Shown in pieces: positions 16,782-26,175 of a DNA stretch of 64,000 nt. The stretch is taken from positions 4,898,001-4,962,000 of the forward strand of contig NZ_JAUSUT010000001.1 of NCBI RefSeq assembly GCF_030814215.1. Direction: 5' to 3'. The notes beneath the pieces are model-generated. The model was not told the DNA's origin, did not search any database, and saw nothing but the letters and a program-made list of their open reading frames with translations. Position 1 is the stretch's first letter; each line of letters begins with the position of its first letter. Source of the stretch: Amycolatopsis thermophila. GTDB lineage: Bacteria; Actinomycetota; Actinomycetes; Mycobacteriales; Pseudonocardiaceae. The translations under genes and the position numbers were made by a program.

Positions 16782-18791
16782 GTGATATATGACGGTGTGC
16801 TCACCGTCGGTTCCACCTCACGGCCTCCGGTGACCCTGGACGGCCGCCCCGCGGCCGTCCGGCGGCCGAACTGGTGGGGTGAGCTGCTGCTCGGCCTCGC
16901 CCTGTTCGGGGTCTACCTGCTGGTCGAGACGTTCCCCCTGCCCGGCCGCGGGCCGCGCGCCCACGCCAACGGTGAGGCCCTCCTCGCGTTCGAGCGCTGG
17001 CTGCACCTGGACTTCGAACTCCCCGTGAACCGGTGGCTCGCCGGCCAGGGCTGGATCCGCGTCTTCGCCAACTACGAGTACGCGATCACCTACATCGCCA
17101 GCGCGATCATCCTGCTGATCTGGGTGCACGCGCGGCACCCGGTCCACTACCGGCCGGTGCGCAACTCCTTCGTCTGGCTCAACCTGTTCGCCCTGGCCTG
17201 TTTCTGGTTCTTCCCGGTCGCCCCGCCGCGGATGCTCGAGGGCGCCGGGTTCGTCGACACCGTCCGCCTCGGCCACACCTTCCTGTCCTGGGGCTCACCG
17301 GCACTGCAGGGCGCCAACCAGCTGGCCGCCATGCCGTCGCTGCACGTCGGCTGGGCACTGTGGGTTTCGGTGGTGCTCGCGCGCATCCGCGGCGGCTGGG
17401 CCGTGCAGAGCGTCAGCGCCGTGCACGTCCTCATCACGTTCGGAGTCATCATCGCCACCGGCAACCACTACTGGATCGACGCGGCCGCGGCCGTCGTGGT
17501 CATCGGCCTCGCCACGCGGATCGCGCGCCTCGCCCGTCCGGTCGAGCGCGTGCCCGCCTCGGACACCTTCTTCCTGCACGTCGAGACGCCCGGCTACCCC
17601 CAGCACGTCGGGGGGCTCATCATGCTCGACACGTCCAAGAACCCGTCCGGACCCACGAAGGACTGGGTGCGGTCCGCGCTCGAGGCGAAGCTGCCCGCGA
17701 TGCCCCGCTACGCACAGCGTCTGTCGCCCTACTCGCGCTGGTGGCGCCAGTACTGGGTGCCGCACCCCGACATCGACTGGGACTGGCACGTCCCCGACTT
17801 CGACCTGACCCGTCCGGACGGCACCCCCGGCGGGATGGGGGAGCTGCACAAGCTGGTCGCCCGCTTCCAGAGCGAGCCGCTGCCGCGGGACCGGCCGCTG
17901 TGGCGCTTCGCCGTCGTCCGCGGCGTCGAGGAGAACACCGCCGCGGTCATCTCCCTGGTGCACCACGCCGTCGCCGACGGAATCGGCACCATCAGCCTGA
18001 TGCTGGAGCTGTTCGACTCGCCGAGCCTGCTGGAGGGGCTCAACGAGGCGAAACGGCCCAACGCGCTGCAGAAGGTCGCCGCCGGTGCCGTGGGCCTGGC
18101 GCAGCTGGCGACCGACGGGCGGCCCCGCGCGCAGCTGCCGTCGGGCGACCCGCCGGACCGCCGCTACGCGACCCTGCAGATCCCGCTGGACGACGTCCGC
18201 GAACTGGCCCGCAAGCACCGGGTCCGGGTCACCGACCTGCTGCTCGGCGGAGTGGCCGGCGCGTTGCGGCGCGTGGCGGTCGCGCCGCTGCCGGAGTCGA
18301 TGCTGACGTCGGTGACGCTGATGGCCGCCGAGCCGCGGCCCGGCGCGGAGGGCAACGTGACCGCCGCGGTGATGGTGGACATCCCGCTCGGCGACATGCC
18401 GGAGGCCGAACGGCTCGCCCGGATCGCCAGGGCCACCAAGCGGTTGCGCACCGGCACGCGGGTCGTCGCGTCGCGGTTCGTGCAGCACACGCTCGCGAAC
18501 CTGCTGCCGGTGTTCTTCCACGCCTGGTTCGCCCGGACTGTCTACAATGAACGGTTCTTCAACGGAACGGTGTCCAACATGCCGGGTGCGGCGTGGCAGG
18601 TGGACTTCGGTGAACACCCGTTGCGCACGGCGTTCGCGATCATCCCGCTCGCGCCGGGAACACCGTTCACCGTCGGTGTGCTGGGCTGGCACGGCTCGTT
18701 CTCGATGAGCGCCACCGTGGACGCGACGCTGGTGGACAGCGTGGACGGATTCCTCGCCGAATTCCGGGCGGTACTGGCGGAACTGGACTGA
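16782..18791 (+). CDS. PAP2 phosphatase / WS-DGAT O-acyltransferase fusion
   Basis: The protein is 669 aa. Residues about 25-250 form a membrane PAP2 (AUR1-like) domain: six hydrophobic helices, the PSxH motif in MPSLHVGWALW, and the last motif GNHYWIDAAAA with His and Asp. From about 260 to the end is a wax-ester synthase/diacylglycerol acyltransferase domain, with active-site HHxxxDG in LVHHAVADGIG, the PLWRF motif and the C-terminal NGTVSNMPG. Members of these families dephosphorylate lipid phosphates and acylate diacylglycerol or alcohols from acyl-CoA. One chain could thus carry phosphatidate to diacylglycerol to triacylglycerol; this substrate chain is inference. Start GTG 16782 or GTG 16797; the ribosome site is weak at both. 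Confidence 0.88.
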   Translation: MIYDGVLTVGSTSRPPVTLDGRPAAVRRPNWWGELLLGLALFGVYLLVETFPLPGRGPRAHANGEALLAFERWLHLDFELPVNRWLAGQGWIRVFANYEYAITYIASAIILLIWVHARHPVHYRPVRNSFVWLNLFALACFWFFPVAPPRMLEGAGFVDTVRLGHTFLSWGSPALQGANQLAAMPSLHVGWALWVSVVLARIRGGWAVQSVSAVHVLITFGVIIATGNHYWIDAAAAVVVIGLATRIARLARPVERVPASDTFFLHVETPGYPQHVGGLIMLDTSKNPSGPTKDWVRSALEAKLPAMPRYAQRLSPYSRWWRQYWVPHPDIDWDWHVPDFDLTRPDGTPGGMGELHKLVARFQSEPLPRDRPLWRFAVVRGVEENTAAVISLVHHAVADGIGTISLMLELFDSPSLLEGLNEAKRPNALQKVAAGAVGLAQLATDGRPRAQLPSGDPPDRRYATLQIPLDDVRELARKHRVRVTDLLLGGVAGALRRVAVAPLPESMLTSVTLMAAEPRPGAEGNVTAAVMVDIPLGDMPEAERLARIARATKRLRTGTRVVASRFVQHTLANLLPVFFHAWFARTVYNERFFNGTVSNMPGAAWQVDFGEHPLRTAFAIIPLAPGTPFTVGVLGWHGSFSMSATVDATLVDSVDGFLAEFRAVLAELD

Positions 18792-18798
18792 TCGGGTG

Positions 18799-20016
18799 TC
18801 AGAGGCCGCCGGGCTCCGAGCCGCCCCAGGCGAGCGCGAGCGTCAGGCGGCGGCGGTTGTCCGGGTCGTCCAGGCTCTCCCCGAACAACTCGCGCAGCTG
18901 GGTCATGCGGTAGCGGACGGTCTGCGGGTGGATGTGCAGTTCCTCGGCCATGGCGCGGCGGTCGCCCAGGTGCCGCAGCCAGCAGGCGAGCGTCTCGCAC
19001 AGCCGTTTCCGCGTCACCGGGCCGAGGTGGGCCAGGGGCGCCAGGCACTGGTGGCGGAAGGCGTCGAACAGCTTCGCGTCGCGGCGGACGATGATCGAGT
19101 CCAGGTGCTCGTCCACGAACACCGGATCGTCCTCCAGCACCTGCGCCCGGCGCAGCTGGGCGGCGAGCTCGGCGACGTGCATGCTGGCGGGCAGCCGTTC
19201 CAGCGGCACCGCGTGCCCGACGACCGCGCCCGCGCCGCGCAGCGCGGAGGCCAGCCGTTCCCGTCGCTGCGGCCCGTCCGGGTCGGGCACGATGGCGCAC
19301 ACCAGCCGCTGCCGCCGGACGTGCAGCGACGAGTTCCCGAGCCGGCCCAGCAGCGCGCTGCCGACCGGGTTGTCCGGCTCCACCAGGACAACCGCGGCCT
19401 GGCGGGGGAGCGGCCAGTCCACGCGAGCCGCCGCGGCGCGGATCGCGGCGGAATCGGAACGGTCCGACAACAGCATGTCGGCGAGCTCGTCGCGCAGGCG
19501 TTCCCGGGTCGCCGCCGCCTCGGACTGCTCCAGCACGTACCCGCGCGCCGATGCCGAGGACAACTGGTCGACGAAGATGAACACCGCTTCGGCCAGTGAG
19601 GCGAACATGTCCGACGGGACACCGACCTCGAGCGCGACCTCCGCGACGTGGTGCCACGCCACCCGCGCGCCGATCTGGTAGGCCGACAGCAGGCTCGTCA
19701 GGTCGCGGCCCTGCTGCCACTGCGCGCGCCCGATCTCCTCGAACAGCGGCTGTTCCCCGAACCGGTCGCCCGCCTGGTCGGCGATGCCGGACAGTTCGGT
19801 GATGTCCCATTTGGCCATGCGCAGCAGGCGGCGCAGGAACATGTTGGCGGAGACCAGGACCTCGTCCCGTTCTGTGACGATGAACTCGGCGTAGTCGGGC
19901 CAGTGCTCGTTGAGCAGCCGGGCGACGTCGTCGAGCATGCGTGGCAGCCGTTGCGACGTCGCCGCCGCCAGCTGTGCCAGCTTCCCGTCGCTGGTCTCCG
20001 TCCGTCTGACCGTCAT
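18799..20016 (-). CDS. PucR-family transcriptional regulator
   Basis: The protein is 405 aa from ATG 20016 (GGGGG about 10 nt upstream; GTG 20031 is an alternative). The C-terminus is a PucR-type helix-turn-helix, MAEELHIHPQTVRYRMTQLR. The central part resembles the GGDEF-like/CdaR fold of these regulators. The N-terminal about 170 residues are helical and resemble the RsbRD-type sensory region often attached to PucR proteins. It diverges from the hopanoid operon with 136 nt between starts, and a 15-bp palindrome lies in that gap. It is therefore the best candidate for control of hopanoid synthesis; that is inference from position. Confidence 0.85.
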   Translation of the reverse strand: MTVRRTETSDGKLAQLAAATSQRLPRMLDDVARLLNEHWPDYAEFIVTERDEVLVSANMFLRRLLRMAKWDITELSGIADQAGDRFGEQPLFEEIGRAQWQQGRDLTSLLSAYQIGARVAWHHVAEVALEVGVPSDMFASLAEAVFIFVDQLSSASARGYVLEQSEAAATRERLRDELADMLLSDRSDSAAIRAAAARVDWPLPRQAAVVLVEPDNPVGSALLGRLGNSSLHVRRQRLVCAIVPDPDGPQRRERLASALRGAGAVVGHAVPLERLPASMHVAELAAQLRRAQVLEDDPVFVDEHLDSIIVRRDAKLFDAFRHQCLAPLAHLGPVTRKRLCETLACWLRHLGDRRAMAEELHIHPQTVRYRMTQLRELFGESLDDPDNRRRLTLALAWGGSEPGGL

Positions 20017-20069
20017 CTCGTGGACCCCCACTCGCCTGCCCGCGTGCCGTCCATCGTCCGGGTCAATAC

Positions 20070-20084
20070 TGTCAGCTCGTGACA
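20070..20084. promoter_or_regulatory. Palindrome TGTCA-N5-TGACA, candidate operator
   Basis: A perfect 5-bp inverted repeat with a GCTCG spacer lies between the divergent pucR-type gene and hpnC. Its size and position suit a dimeric regulator binding site. No protein is shown to bind it. Confidence 0.45.
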
Positions 20085-20152
20085 ACCGGGGCTTCTTCAT
20101 TTTTGTTTCCGGTGCGAAGAATTGGTCACCGTCACCGAGTGATTATGAGGTG

Positions 20153-21055
20153 ATGGCTCCCGCACCCCCCGGTTCCCGCACCGACGCTGATCGCGCGCTG
20201 CGCGAAAAACAGCAGGCCGAGAACTTCCCGGTAGCACTGCGGATACTTCCGCGTGACCTGCGTCATGACCTGGGGGCGATCTACCGGGTGGCGCGGGTGA
20301 TCGACGACCTGGGTGACGAGTCAGCCGGTTCCTCCGCGGACCGCACCGCCGGGTTATTGCGATTCCAGTCAGATCTGGAACGGACCTTTCGGGGGGATGA
20401 ACCACACGAACGGGTATTGCGTGATCTTCTTCCCGCGATTCGGCGCCGCGATCTGGAAGCCGGCCCGTTCAATCGCCTCGTGCGGGCGAACCTCCAGGAC
20501 CAGCGCGTCGGCCGGTACGCCACGCAGGCCGAGCTGGAGGAGTACTGCGTGCTCTCCGCCGACCCGGTGGGACGCCTCGTGCTCCGCGTCTTCGGCGTGC
20601 GCGACCGCGAAGCGGAACGGCTCTCCGACCGGGTCTGCACCGCGCTCCAGCTGATCGAGCACTGCCAGGACGTCGCCGAGGACCGCCGCAACGGGCGGAT
20701 CTACCTGCCGCAGGCCGCCCTCGCCGCGTTCGGGGCCACCGAGGCCGACCTCGACGCGCCGACGGCGAACCGGGCCGTGCGGCTGACCGTCGCGGCGCAG
20801 ACTGCCCGCGCGCTCGACCTGCTCACCACCGGCGCCGCGCTGCTGGACCGACTGCACGGCTGGGCCCGTCTCGCGGTCGCCGGGTACGTCGCCGGCGGCC
20901 TGGCCACGCTCGACGCGCTGCGCCGGGCCCGCTGGGACGTCCTGGCCGGCACCCCGCGACCCCGCAAGACCGACGTGCTGGCGCACCTGATCGCCCTGCT
21001 GGTGCGCCCGGCCGCCCATGTCCGCCGCATCCGGGAAGGTGGTCGGCTCCGATGA
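20153..21055 (+). CDS. hpnC: Squalene-synthesis protein HpnC (hydroxysqualene synthase)
   Basis: The protein is 300 aa. In the three-step HpnCDE route, HpnC converts presqualene diphosphate to hydroxysqualene. It belongs to the squalene/phytoene synthase fold: ENFPVALRILPRDLRHDLGA at the N-terminus, first acidic motif VARVIDDLGDE, and second motif EHCQDVAEDRRNGRIYLP. Start ATG 20153; GTG 20150 is in frame and equally possible, since GAGG overlaps this region. Codon 68 is TTA (20354). It is the first gene of the operon and overlaps hpnD by 4 nt (ATGA). Promoter elements must lie in 20017-20152. Confidence 0.92.
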   Translation: MAPAPPGSRTDADRALREKQQAENFPVALRILPRDLRHDLGAIYRVARVIDDLGDESAGSSADRTAGLLRFQSDLERTFRGDEPHERVLRDLLPAIRRRDLEAGPFNRLVRANLQDQRVGRYATQAELEEYCVLSADPVGRLVLRVFGVRDREAERLSDRVCTALQLIEHCQDVAEDRRNGRIYLPQAALAAFGATEADLDAPTANRAVRLTVAAQTARALDLLTTGAALLDRLHGWARLAVAGYVAGGLATLDALRRARWDVLAGTPRPRKTDVLAHLIALLVRPAAHVRRIREGGRLR

Positions 21056-21915
21056 CGACTCCGACGATCCAGCAGGCCTATGCGACCTGCGAGGACATCA
21101 CCAGGACGGAGGCCCGCAACTTCTACTGGGGCATCCGCCTGCTCACCCGGCAACGCCGTTCGGCGCTGTGCGCGGTGTACGCGCTGGCGCGGCGCGTGGA
21201 CGACATCGGCGACGGCGACCTGCCGATCGAGGAGAAGGCCACGCAGCTGGAGGCGGTCCGCAAGGAGCTCTCGGCACTGGACCGCAGCACCGACCCGGTG
21301 ATGGTCGCCGTCGCCGACGCGGCGCGGCGTTACCCGGTGCCGCTGGAGGCGTTCGAGGAGCTGCTCGACGGCGTCTGGATGGACATCGAGGGCCGCCGCT
21401 ACGGCACGTTCGACGAGCTGACCGGGTACTGCCGGTGCGTGGCCGGCTCGATCGGGCGGCTGTGCCTGGGTGTCTTCGGCCACAAACCGCACCCGCGGGC
21501 CGCGCACTACGCCGACGCGCTCGGGATCGCGCTGCAGCAGACCAACATCCTGCGCGACATCCGCGAGGACCTCCTCACCGGCCGCGTCTACCTGCCGAAG
21601 GAGGACCTGGACGCGTTCGGGGTCGAGCTGACCGTGGACTCCGGCGGGGCGCTGGCCGATCCCGACGGCGGCCTGGCGAACCTGATCCGGCACAGCGCCG
21701 CCCGTGCCCGTGAGTGGTACGCCGACGGGCTGCGCCTCGGTCCGCTGCTGGACCGCCGCAGCGGCGCGTGCTGCCTGGCGATGGCGGGCATCTACCGGCA
21801 GCTGCTGGAGCGGATCGCCGAGCAGCCCGCCGCCGTCTACGACAAGCGGTTGTCGCTGTCCGGCCGGGAGAAGCTGGGCGTGGCGGTGCGCGCGCTGGGC
21901 GGGCGGGCGGCATGA
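21052..21915 (+). CDS. hpnD: Presqualene diphosphate synthase HpnD
   Basis: This 287-aa protein condenses two farnesyl diphosphates to presqualene diphosphate. It shows the class I prenyltransferase motifs RRVDDIGDGD and QQTNILRDIREDLLTGRVYLP-type sequence, and the N-terminal ARNFYWGIRLL. Both acidic clusters are intact. It is translationally coupled on both sides: ATGA overlaps with hpnC and hpnE. Membrane-associated in the known systems. Confidence 0.94.
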   Translation: MTTPTIQQAYATCEDITRTEARNFYWGIRLLTRQRRSALCAVYALARRVDDIGDGDLPIEEKATQLEAVRKELSALDRSTDPVMVAVADAARRYPVPLEAFEELLDGVWMDIEGRRYGTFDELTGYCRCVAGSIGRLCLGVFGHKPHPRAAHYADALGIALQQTNILRDIREDLLTGRVYLPKEDLDAFGVELTVDSGGALADPDGGLANLIRHSAARAREWYADGLRLGPLLDRRSGACCLAMAGIYRQLLERIAEQPAAVYDKRLSLSGREKLGVAVRALGGRAA

Positions 21916-23267
21916 CGCGGCGGGTCGCGGTCGTCGGTGGTGGCCTCGCCGGGATCACCGCGGCCCTGCGCTGCGCCGACGCCGGGCACGAGGTGACCCT
22001 GCTGGAGTCCCGCGGCCTGCTCGGCGGCCTGACCCACTCGTTCACCCGCGACGGCCTGCACGTCGACAACGGACAGCACGTGTTCCTGCGCTGCTGCACC
22101 GCGTACCTGGGCCTGCTCGAACGCCTCGGCGTGACGGACCGGGTCCACCTGCAGCCGCGCCTGGAGATCCCGGTCCACGCGCCCGGCTCGCGCCGCCCGG
22201 TGTGGCTGCGCCGCAACCCGCTGCCCGCGCCGCTGCACCTGGCGGACTCCGTGCTGCGCTACGGCCCGCTCGGCCTCGGCGACCGGATGCGCTTCGCCGG
22301 GGCCGCGCTCGCGCTCAAGTCCGTCGACCCGGCCGCCCCCAGCTCCGACCGGCGCACGTTCGGCGAGTGGCTGGCAGCGCACGGCCAGAGCCACGCGGCG
22401 ATCACCAGGCTGTGGGACCTCGTCGGCATCGCCACGCTGAACGCCCGGGCGGAGCACGCCTCGCTCGGCCTGGCCGCGACCGTGTTCCAGATCGGCCTGC
22501 TCACCGACGCCGCCGCGGCCGACATCGGCTGGGCCACCGTGCCCCTGCGGCGGCTGCACGGCGAGCCGGCCCTGGCGCGGCTGACCGAGGCGGGCGTGCG
22601 GGTGCGGCTGAACACCAAGGTGACCGGGCTGTCCCGGGACGGGGGCGCCTGGCGGGTCGGCGCGGACGAGCCGGTCGAAGCCGATCAGGTCGTGCTCGCC
22701 GTGCCCCCGCCCGCCGCGGCCAAGCTGCTGCCGGAGGGCGCGGTCCGCCTGCCGCCCGACTTCGCCGAGCGGCTGGGCAGCTCGCCGATCGTCAACGTGC
22801 ACGTCGTGTTCGACCGGCGGGTCACGTCCCAGCCGTTCTTCGCCGCGATCGACTCGCCCGTGCAGTGGGTGTTCGACCGCACCGCCTCCTCGGGCCTGGA
22901 CCGGGGCCAGTACCTGGCGATCTCGATCTCGGCGGCCGAGGCGGAGATCGAGGAACCGGTGCGGGTCCTGCGCGAGCGGATGCTGCCCGCCCTGGGCGAG
23001 GTGCTGCCCGCCGCGCGCGGTGCGGAGGTCCTCGACTTCTTCGTGACGCGAGAGCGGCACGCCACGTTCCGTCCCGCGCCGGGCAGCGCGGGACTGCGCC
23101 CGCCCGCCCGCACCCGTGCCCCGGGGCTGGTGCTGGCCGGCGCGTGGACCGCCACCGGCTGGCCGGCGACCATGGAGGGCGCCGTGCGCAGCGGTGAGGC
23201 GGCCGCCCAAGCCGTACTCGGCACCCCCGCGGGGGTACCGGGCCGTTCGGAAGGGATACCCGCATGA
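21912..23267 (+). CDS. hpnE: Hydroxysqualene dehydroxylase HpnE (FAD-dependent)
   Basis: This 451-aa flavoprotein reduces hydroxysqualene to squalene, the third step of the HpnCDE route. The N-terminal dinucleotide-binding motif is VAVVGGGLAGITAALRC, followed by GGLTHSF and HVDNGQHVFLRCC. The C-terminal FAD segment is LAGAWTATGWPATMEGAVRSG. Start ATG 21912 overlaps the hpnD stop (ATGA); the frame is open upstream but that sequence belongs to hpnD. The stop overlaps the next gene by 4 nt. Confidence 0.94.
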   Translation: MTRRVAVVGGGLAGITAALRCADAGHEVTLLESRGLLGGLTHSFTRDGLHVDNGQHVFLRCCTAYLGLLERLGVTDRVHLQPRLEIPVHAPGSRRPVWLRRNPLPAPLHLADSVLRYGPLGLGDRMRFAGAALALKSVDPAAPSSDRRTFGEWLAAHGQSHAAITRLWDLVGIATLNARAEHASLGLAATVFQIGLLTDAAAADIGWATVPLRRLHGEPALARLTEAGVRVRLNTKVTGLSRDGGAWRVGADEPVEADQVVLAVPPPAAAKLLPEGAVRLPPDFAERLGSSPIVNVHVVFDRRVTSQPFFAAIDSPVQWVFDRTASSGLDRGQYLAISISAAEAEIEEPVRVLRERMLPALGEVLPAARGAEVLDFFVTRERHATFRPAPGSAGLRPPARTRAPGLVLAGAWTATGWPATMEGAVRSGEAAAQAVLGTPAGVPGRSEGIPA

Positions 23268-24274
23268 CCGCTGTTCTCGATTCCCTGCAGCAGGGCAGGC
23301 AGGCCGTCCTGCCCGCGATGCGGGCCGCCGTGGACCGGCTCGACCCGGCCAGCCGCGCGATCGCCTACTACCACCTCGGCTGGACCGACCTCGACGGCAA
23401 CCCGACCTCCGGCGGCGGCAAGGCCGTGCGGCCCGCGCTGGCGCTGTTGTCGGCGGAGGCCGCGGGCGCGCCGCCGGCGACCGGGCTGCCCGGCGCAGTC
23501 GCCGTGGAACTGGTGCACAACTTCTCGCTGCTGCACGACGACCTGATGGACGGCGACACCGAGCGGCGGCACCGGCCGACGGTGTGGGCGGTGCGGGGTG
23601 CGGCCAGCGCGATCCTCACCGGCGACGCGATGCTCGCCCTGGCCAACGAGGTCCTGCTGGACTCCGAGGAGCCGGGCGCGGTCGCGGCGGCGCGGCTGCT
23701 GTCCGAGGCGGTCGGCGAACTGATCCGCGGCCAGGTGCTGGACGTGGCCTTCGAGCAGCGCGACGACGTCACCCTCGACGAGTGCCTGGACATGGCCGGC
23801 GGCAAGACCGGCGCGCTGCTGTCCGCCAGCGCGGCGATCGGGGCCGTGCTGGCCCGCGCGCCGCAGCGCACGGTGGCGGCGCTCGCCGAGTTCGGCGCCG
23901 ACCTGGGCCTGGCGTTCCAGCTGGTCGACGACGTGCTCGGAATCTGGGGCGAGCCGTCGGTCACCGGCAAACCGGTGCACTCCGACCTGCGGGCCCGCAA
24001 GAAGAGCCTCCCGGTCACCTACGCCGTCACCCACGGTGGCGCGCCCGGCCGCGAGGTGGCCGCCTGGCTCGCCGACGGCGACGTCGCCGACGAGGCCGCG
24101 GTGCGCCGCGCCGCCGACCTGGTCGACCTGGCCGGCGGGCGGGCGTGGGCGCTGGAGGAAGCCCACCGCCGGATGGTGGCGGGACAACGCAAGCTCGAGG
24201 ACGCCGAGGTCCCGGGACGGGTGCGCGAGGAGCTGCTGGCCCTCGCGCGGTTCATCGTGACCAGGGAGGCCTGA
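23264..24274 (+). CDS. Polyprenyl (farnesyl/geranyl-type) diphosphate synthase
   Basis: This 336-aa trans-prenyltransferase makes the linear prenyl diphosphate precursor, most likely farnesyl diphosphate given the neighbours. The first Asp-rich motif is LLHDDLMDGDTERRHRPTVW. The second is QLVDDVLGIWGEP, which has Gly at the last position instead of Asp, as in several actinobacterial members. VELVHNFSLLHDD is standard. Start ATG overlaps the hpnE stop (ATGA), and the TGA stop shares one base with the shc ATG. Chain length cannot be fixed from sequence alone. Confidence 0.92.
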   Translation: MTAVLDSLQQGRQAVLPAMRAAVDRLDPASRAIAYYHLGWTDLDGNPTSGGGKAVRPALALLSAEAAGAPPATGLPGAVAVELVHNFSLLHDDLMDGDTERRHRPTVWAVRGAASAILTGDAMLALANEVLLDSEEPGAVAAARLLSEAVGELIRGQVLDVAFEQRDDVTLDECLDMAGGKTGALLSASAAIGAVLARAPQRTVAALAEFGADLGLAFQLVDDVLGIWGEPSVTGKPVHSDLRARKKSLPVTYAVTHGGAPGREVAAWLADGDVADEAAVRRAADLVDLAGGRAWALEEAHRRMVAGQRKLEDAEVPGRVREELLALARFIVTREA

Positions 24275-26175
24275 TGACGCAGACCGCCGATCCTGCCACC
24301 AGATCCGGATCCGGTGCCGCCGCGGCGCTGGACCGCGCCGTGGCCCACCTCAAGGGCCTGCAGCGCGACGGTGGCTGGTGGAAGGGCGAGCTGCAGACCA
24401 ACGTGACCATGGACGCCGAGGACCTGCTCATGCGGGAGTTCCTCGGCATCCGCCGGGCGACCGAGACCGAGGAGGCCGCTCGCTGGATCCGCTCGCAGCA
24501 GCGGGCGGACGGCACCTGGGCCACCTTCCACGGCGGGCCGGGCGACCTGTCGACCACCGTCGAGGCGTGGGTCGCACTCCGGCTGGCCGGCGACTCCCCG
24601 GACGAGCCGCACATGCGGGCGGCCGCCGAGTTCGTCCGGCGCGGCGGCGGGGTCGAGGCCAGCCGCGTGTTCACCCGGATCTGGCTGGCGCTGTTCGGGC
24701 TCTGGTCGTGGGACGACCTGCCGAACATGCCGCCCGAGCTGGTGCTGCTGCCGTCGTGGGTGCCGCTCAACGTCTACGACTGGGGGTGCTGGGCCCGGCA
24801 GACCGTGGTGCCGCTGACCGTCGTCAACACGCTGCGGCCGGTGCGGCCCCTGCCGTTCGGCATCGACGAGCTGCGCTCCGGCGTCCGGCGCGGCGGCGGC
24901 CTGGTCGCGCCGTGGACCTGGGCGGGCGCCTTCCACTACCTGGACAAGGCGCTGCACCTGTACGCGAAGGTGCCGGTCAAGCCGGTGCGCGAGTTCGCGA
25001 TGCGGCAGGCCGCGGAGTGGATCCTGGCCCGGCAGGAGGCCGACGGCGGGTGGGGCGGGATCCAGCCGCCGTGGGTGTACTCGCTGCTCGCGCTGCACCT
25101 GCTCGGCTACTCGCTGGACCACCCCGCGATCCGGGCGGGCCTGGAGGGTCTGGAGGGGTTCCTGATCCGCGAGGAGACGCCCGAGGGGACCGTGCGGCGG
25201 CTGGAAGCCTGCCAGTCGCCGGTCTGGGACACCGCGCTGGCGATCACCGCCCTGCTCGACGCGGGCGCGCCGGGCGACGACCCGCACCTGCTCAAGGCCG
25301 TCGACTGGATGCTCGGCGAGGAGATCGCCGTGCGCGGCGACTGGGCCGTGCGGCGGCCGGACCTGGACCCCGGCGGGTGGGCCTTCGAGTTCGCCAACGA
25401 CCTCTACCCGGACACCGACGACACCGCCGAGGTCGTGCTCGGCCTGCGCCGCGTCGAGCACCCGGACGCCGACCGCCTGTCCGCGGCCCTGGACCGCGCG
25501 GTGAAGTGGGTGACCGGCATGCAGTCGCGCGACGGCGGCTGGGGCGCCTTCGACGCCGACAACACCCGGGAACTGACCACCAAGCTGCCGTTCTGCGACT
25601 TCGGCGCGGTGATCGACCCGCCCTCGGCCGACGTCACGGCGCACGTCGTCGAGATGCTGGCCAAGGAAGGCCGGGCGGGCGGCCGCGAATGCCGTCGTGG
25701 CGTGCGGTGGCTGCTGGACCACCAGGAGGCCGACGGGTCGTGGTTCGGCCGGTGGGGCGCCAACTACGTCTACGGCACCGGGGCGGTCGTCCCCGCACTG
25801 GTGGAGGCCGGGGTACCGGCGTCGTCGACCGCGATCCGGCGGGCCGTGCGGTGGCTGGCCGAACACCAGAACGCCGACGGCGGCTGGGGGGAGGACCTGC
25901 GCTCCTACCGCGACCCGTCGTGGGCCGGGCGCGGCGACTCGACCGCGTCGCAGACCGCGTGGGCGCTGCTGGCGCTGATCGCGGCGGGGGAACGGGACTC
26001 CGCGGCCGCCGCGCGCGGGGTGCGGTGGCTCGCCGAGACCCAGCGCCCGGACGGCACCTGGGACGAGCCCCAGTTCACCGGCACCGGGTTCCCCGGCGAC
26101 TTCTACATCAACTACCACCTGTACCGGCTGGTGTTCCCGGTGACCGCCCTGGGCCGGTACCTGGGACGGTCATGA
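24274..26175 (+). CDS. shc: Squalene-hopene cyclase
   Basis: This 633-aa monotopic membrane terpene cyclase turns squalene into hop-22(29)-ene and hopan-22-ol. The catalytic DXDDTA motif is YPDTDDTAEVV (about residues 379-384). QW repeats are spread through the protein: QRDGGWW, QEADGGWGG, QSRDGGWGAF, QEADGSWFGRW, QNADGGWGED and QRPDGTWDE. Length is normal. Start is ATG 24274, where TGATG couples it to the prenyltransferase gene, and the stop overlaps the next ATG. Confidence 0.97.
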   Translation: MTQTADPATRSGSGAAAALDRAVAHLKGLQRDGGWWKGELQTNVTMDAEDLLMREFLGIRRATETEEAARWIRSQQRADGTWATFHGGPGDLSTTVEAWVALRLAGDSPDEPHMRAAAEFVRRGGGVEASRVFTRIWLALFGLWSWDDLPNMPPELVLLPSWVPLNVYDWGCWARQTVVPLTVVNTLRPVRPLPFGIDELRSGVRRGGGLVAPWTWAGAFHYLDKALHLYAKVPVKPVREFAMRQAAEWILARQEADGGWGGIQPPWVYSLLALHLLGYSLDHPAIRAGLEGLEGFLIREETPEGTVRRLEACQSPVWDTALAITALLDAGAPGDDPHLLKAVDWMLGEEIAVRGDWAVRRPDLDPGGWAFEFANDLYPDTDDTAEVVLGLRRVEHPDADRLSAALDRAVKWVTGMQSRDGGWGAFDADNTRELTTKLPFCDFGAVIDPPSADVTAHVVEMLAKEGRAGGRECRRGVRWLLDHQEADGSWFGRWGANYVYGTGAVVPALVEAGVPASSTAIRRAVRWLAEHQNADGGWGEDLRSYRDPSWAGRGDSTASQTAWALLALIAAGERDSAAAARGVRWLAETQRPDGTWDEPQFTGTGFPGDFYINYHLYRLVFPVTALGRYLGRS

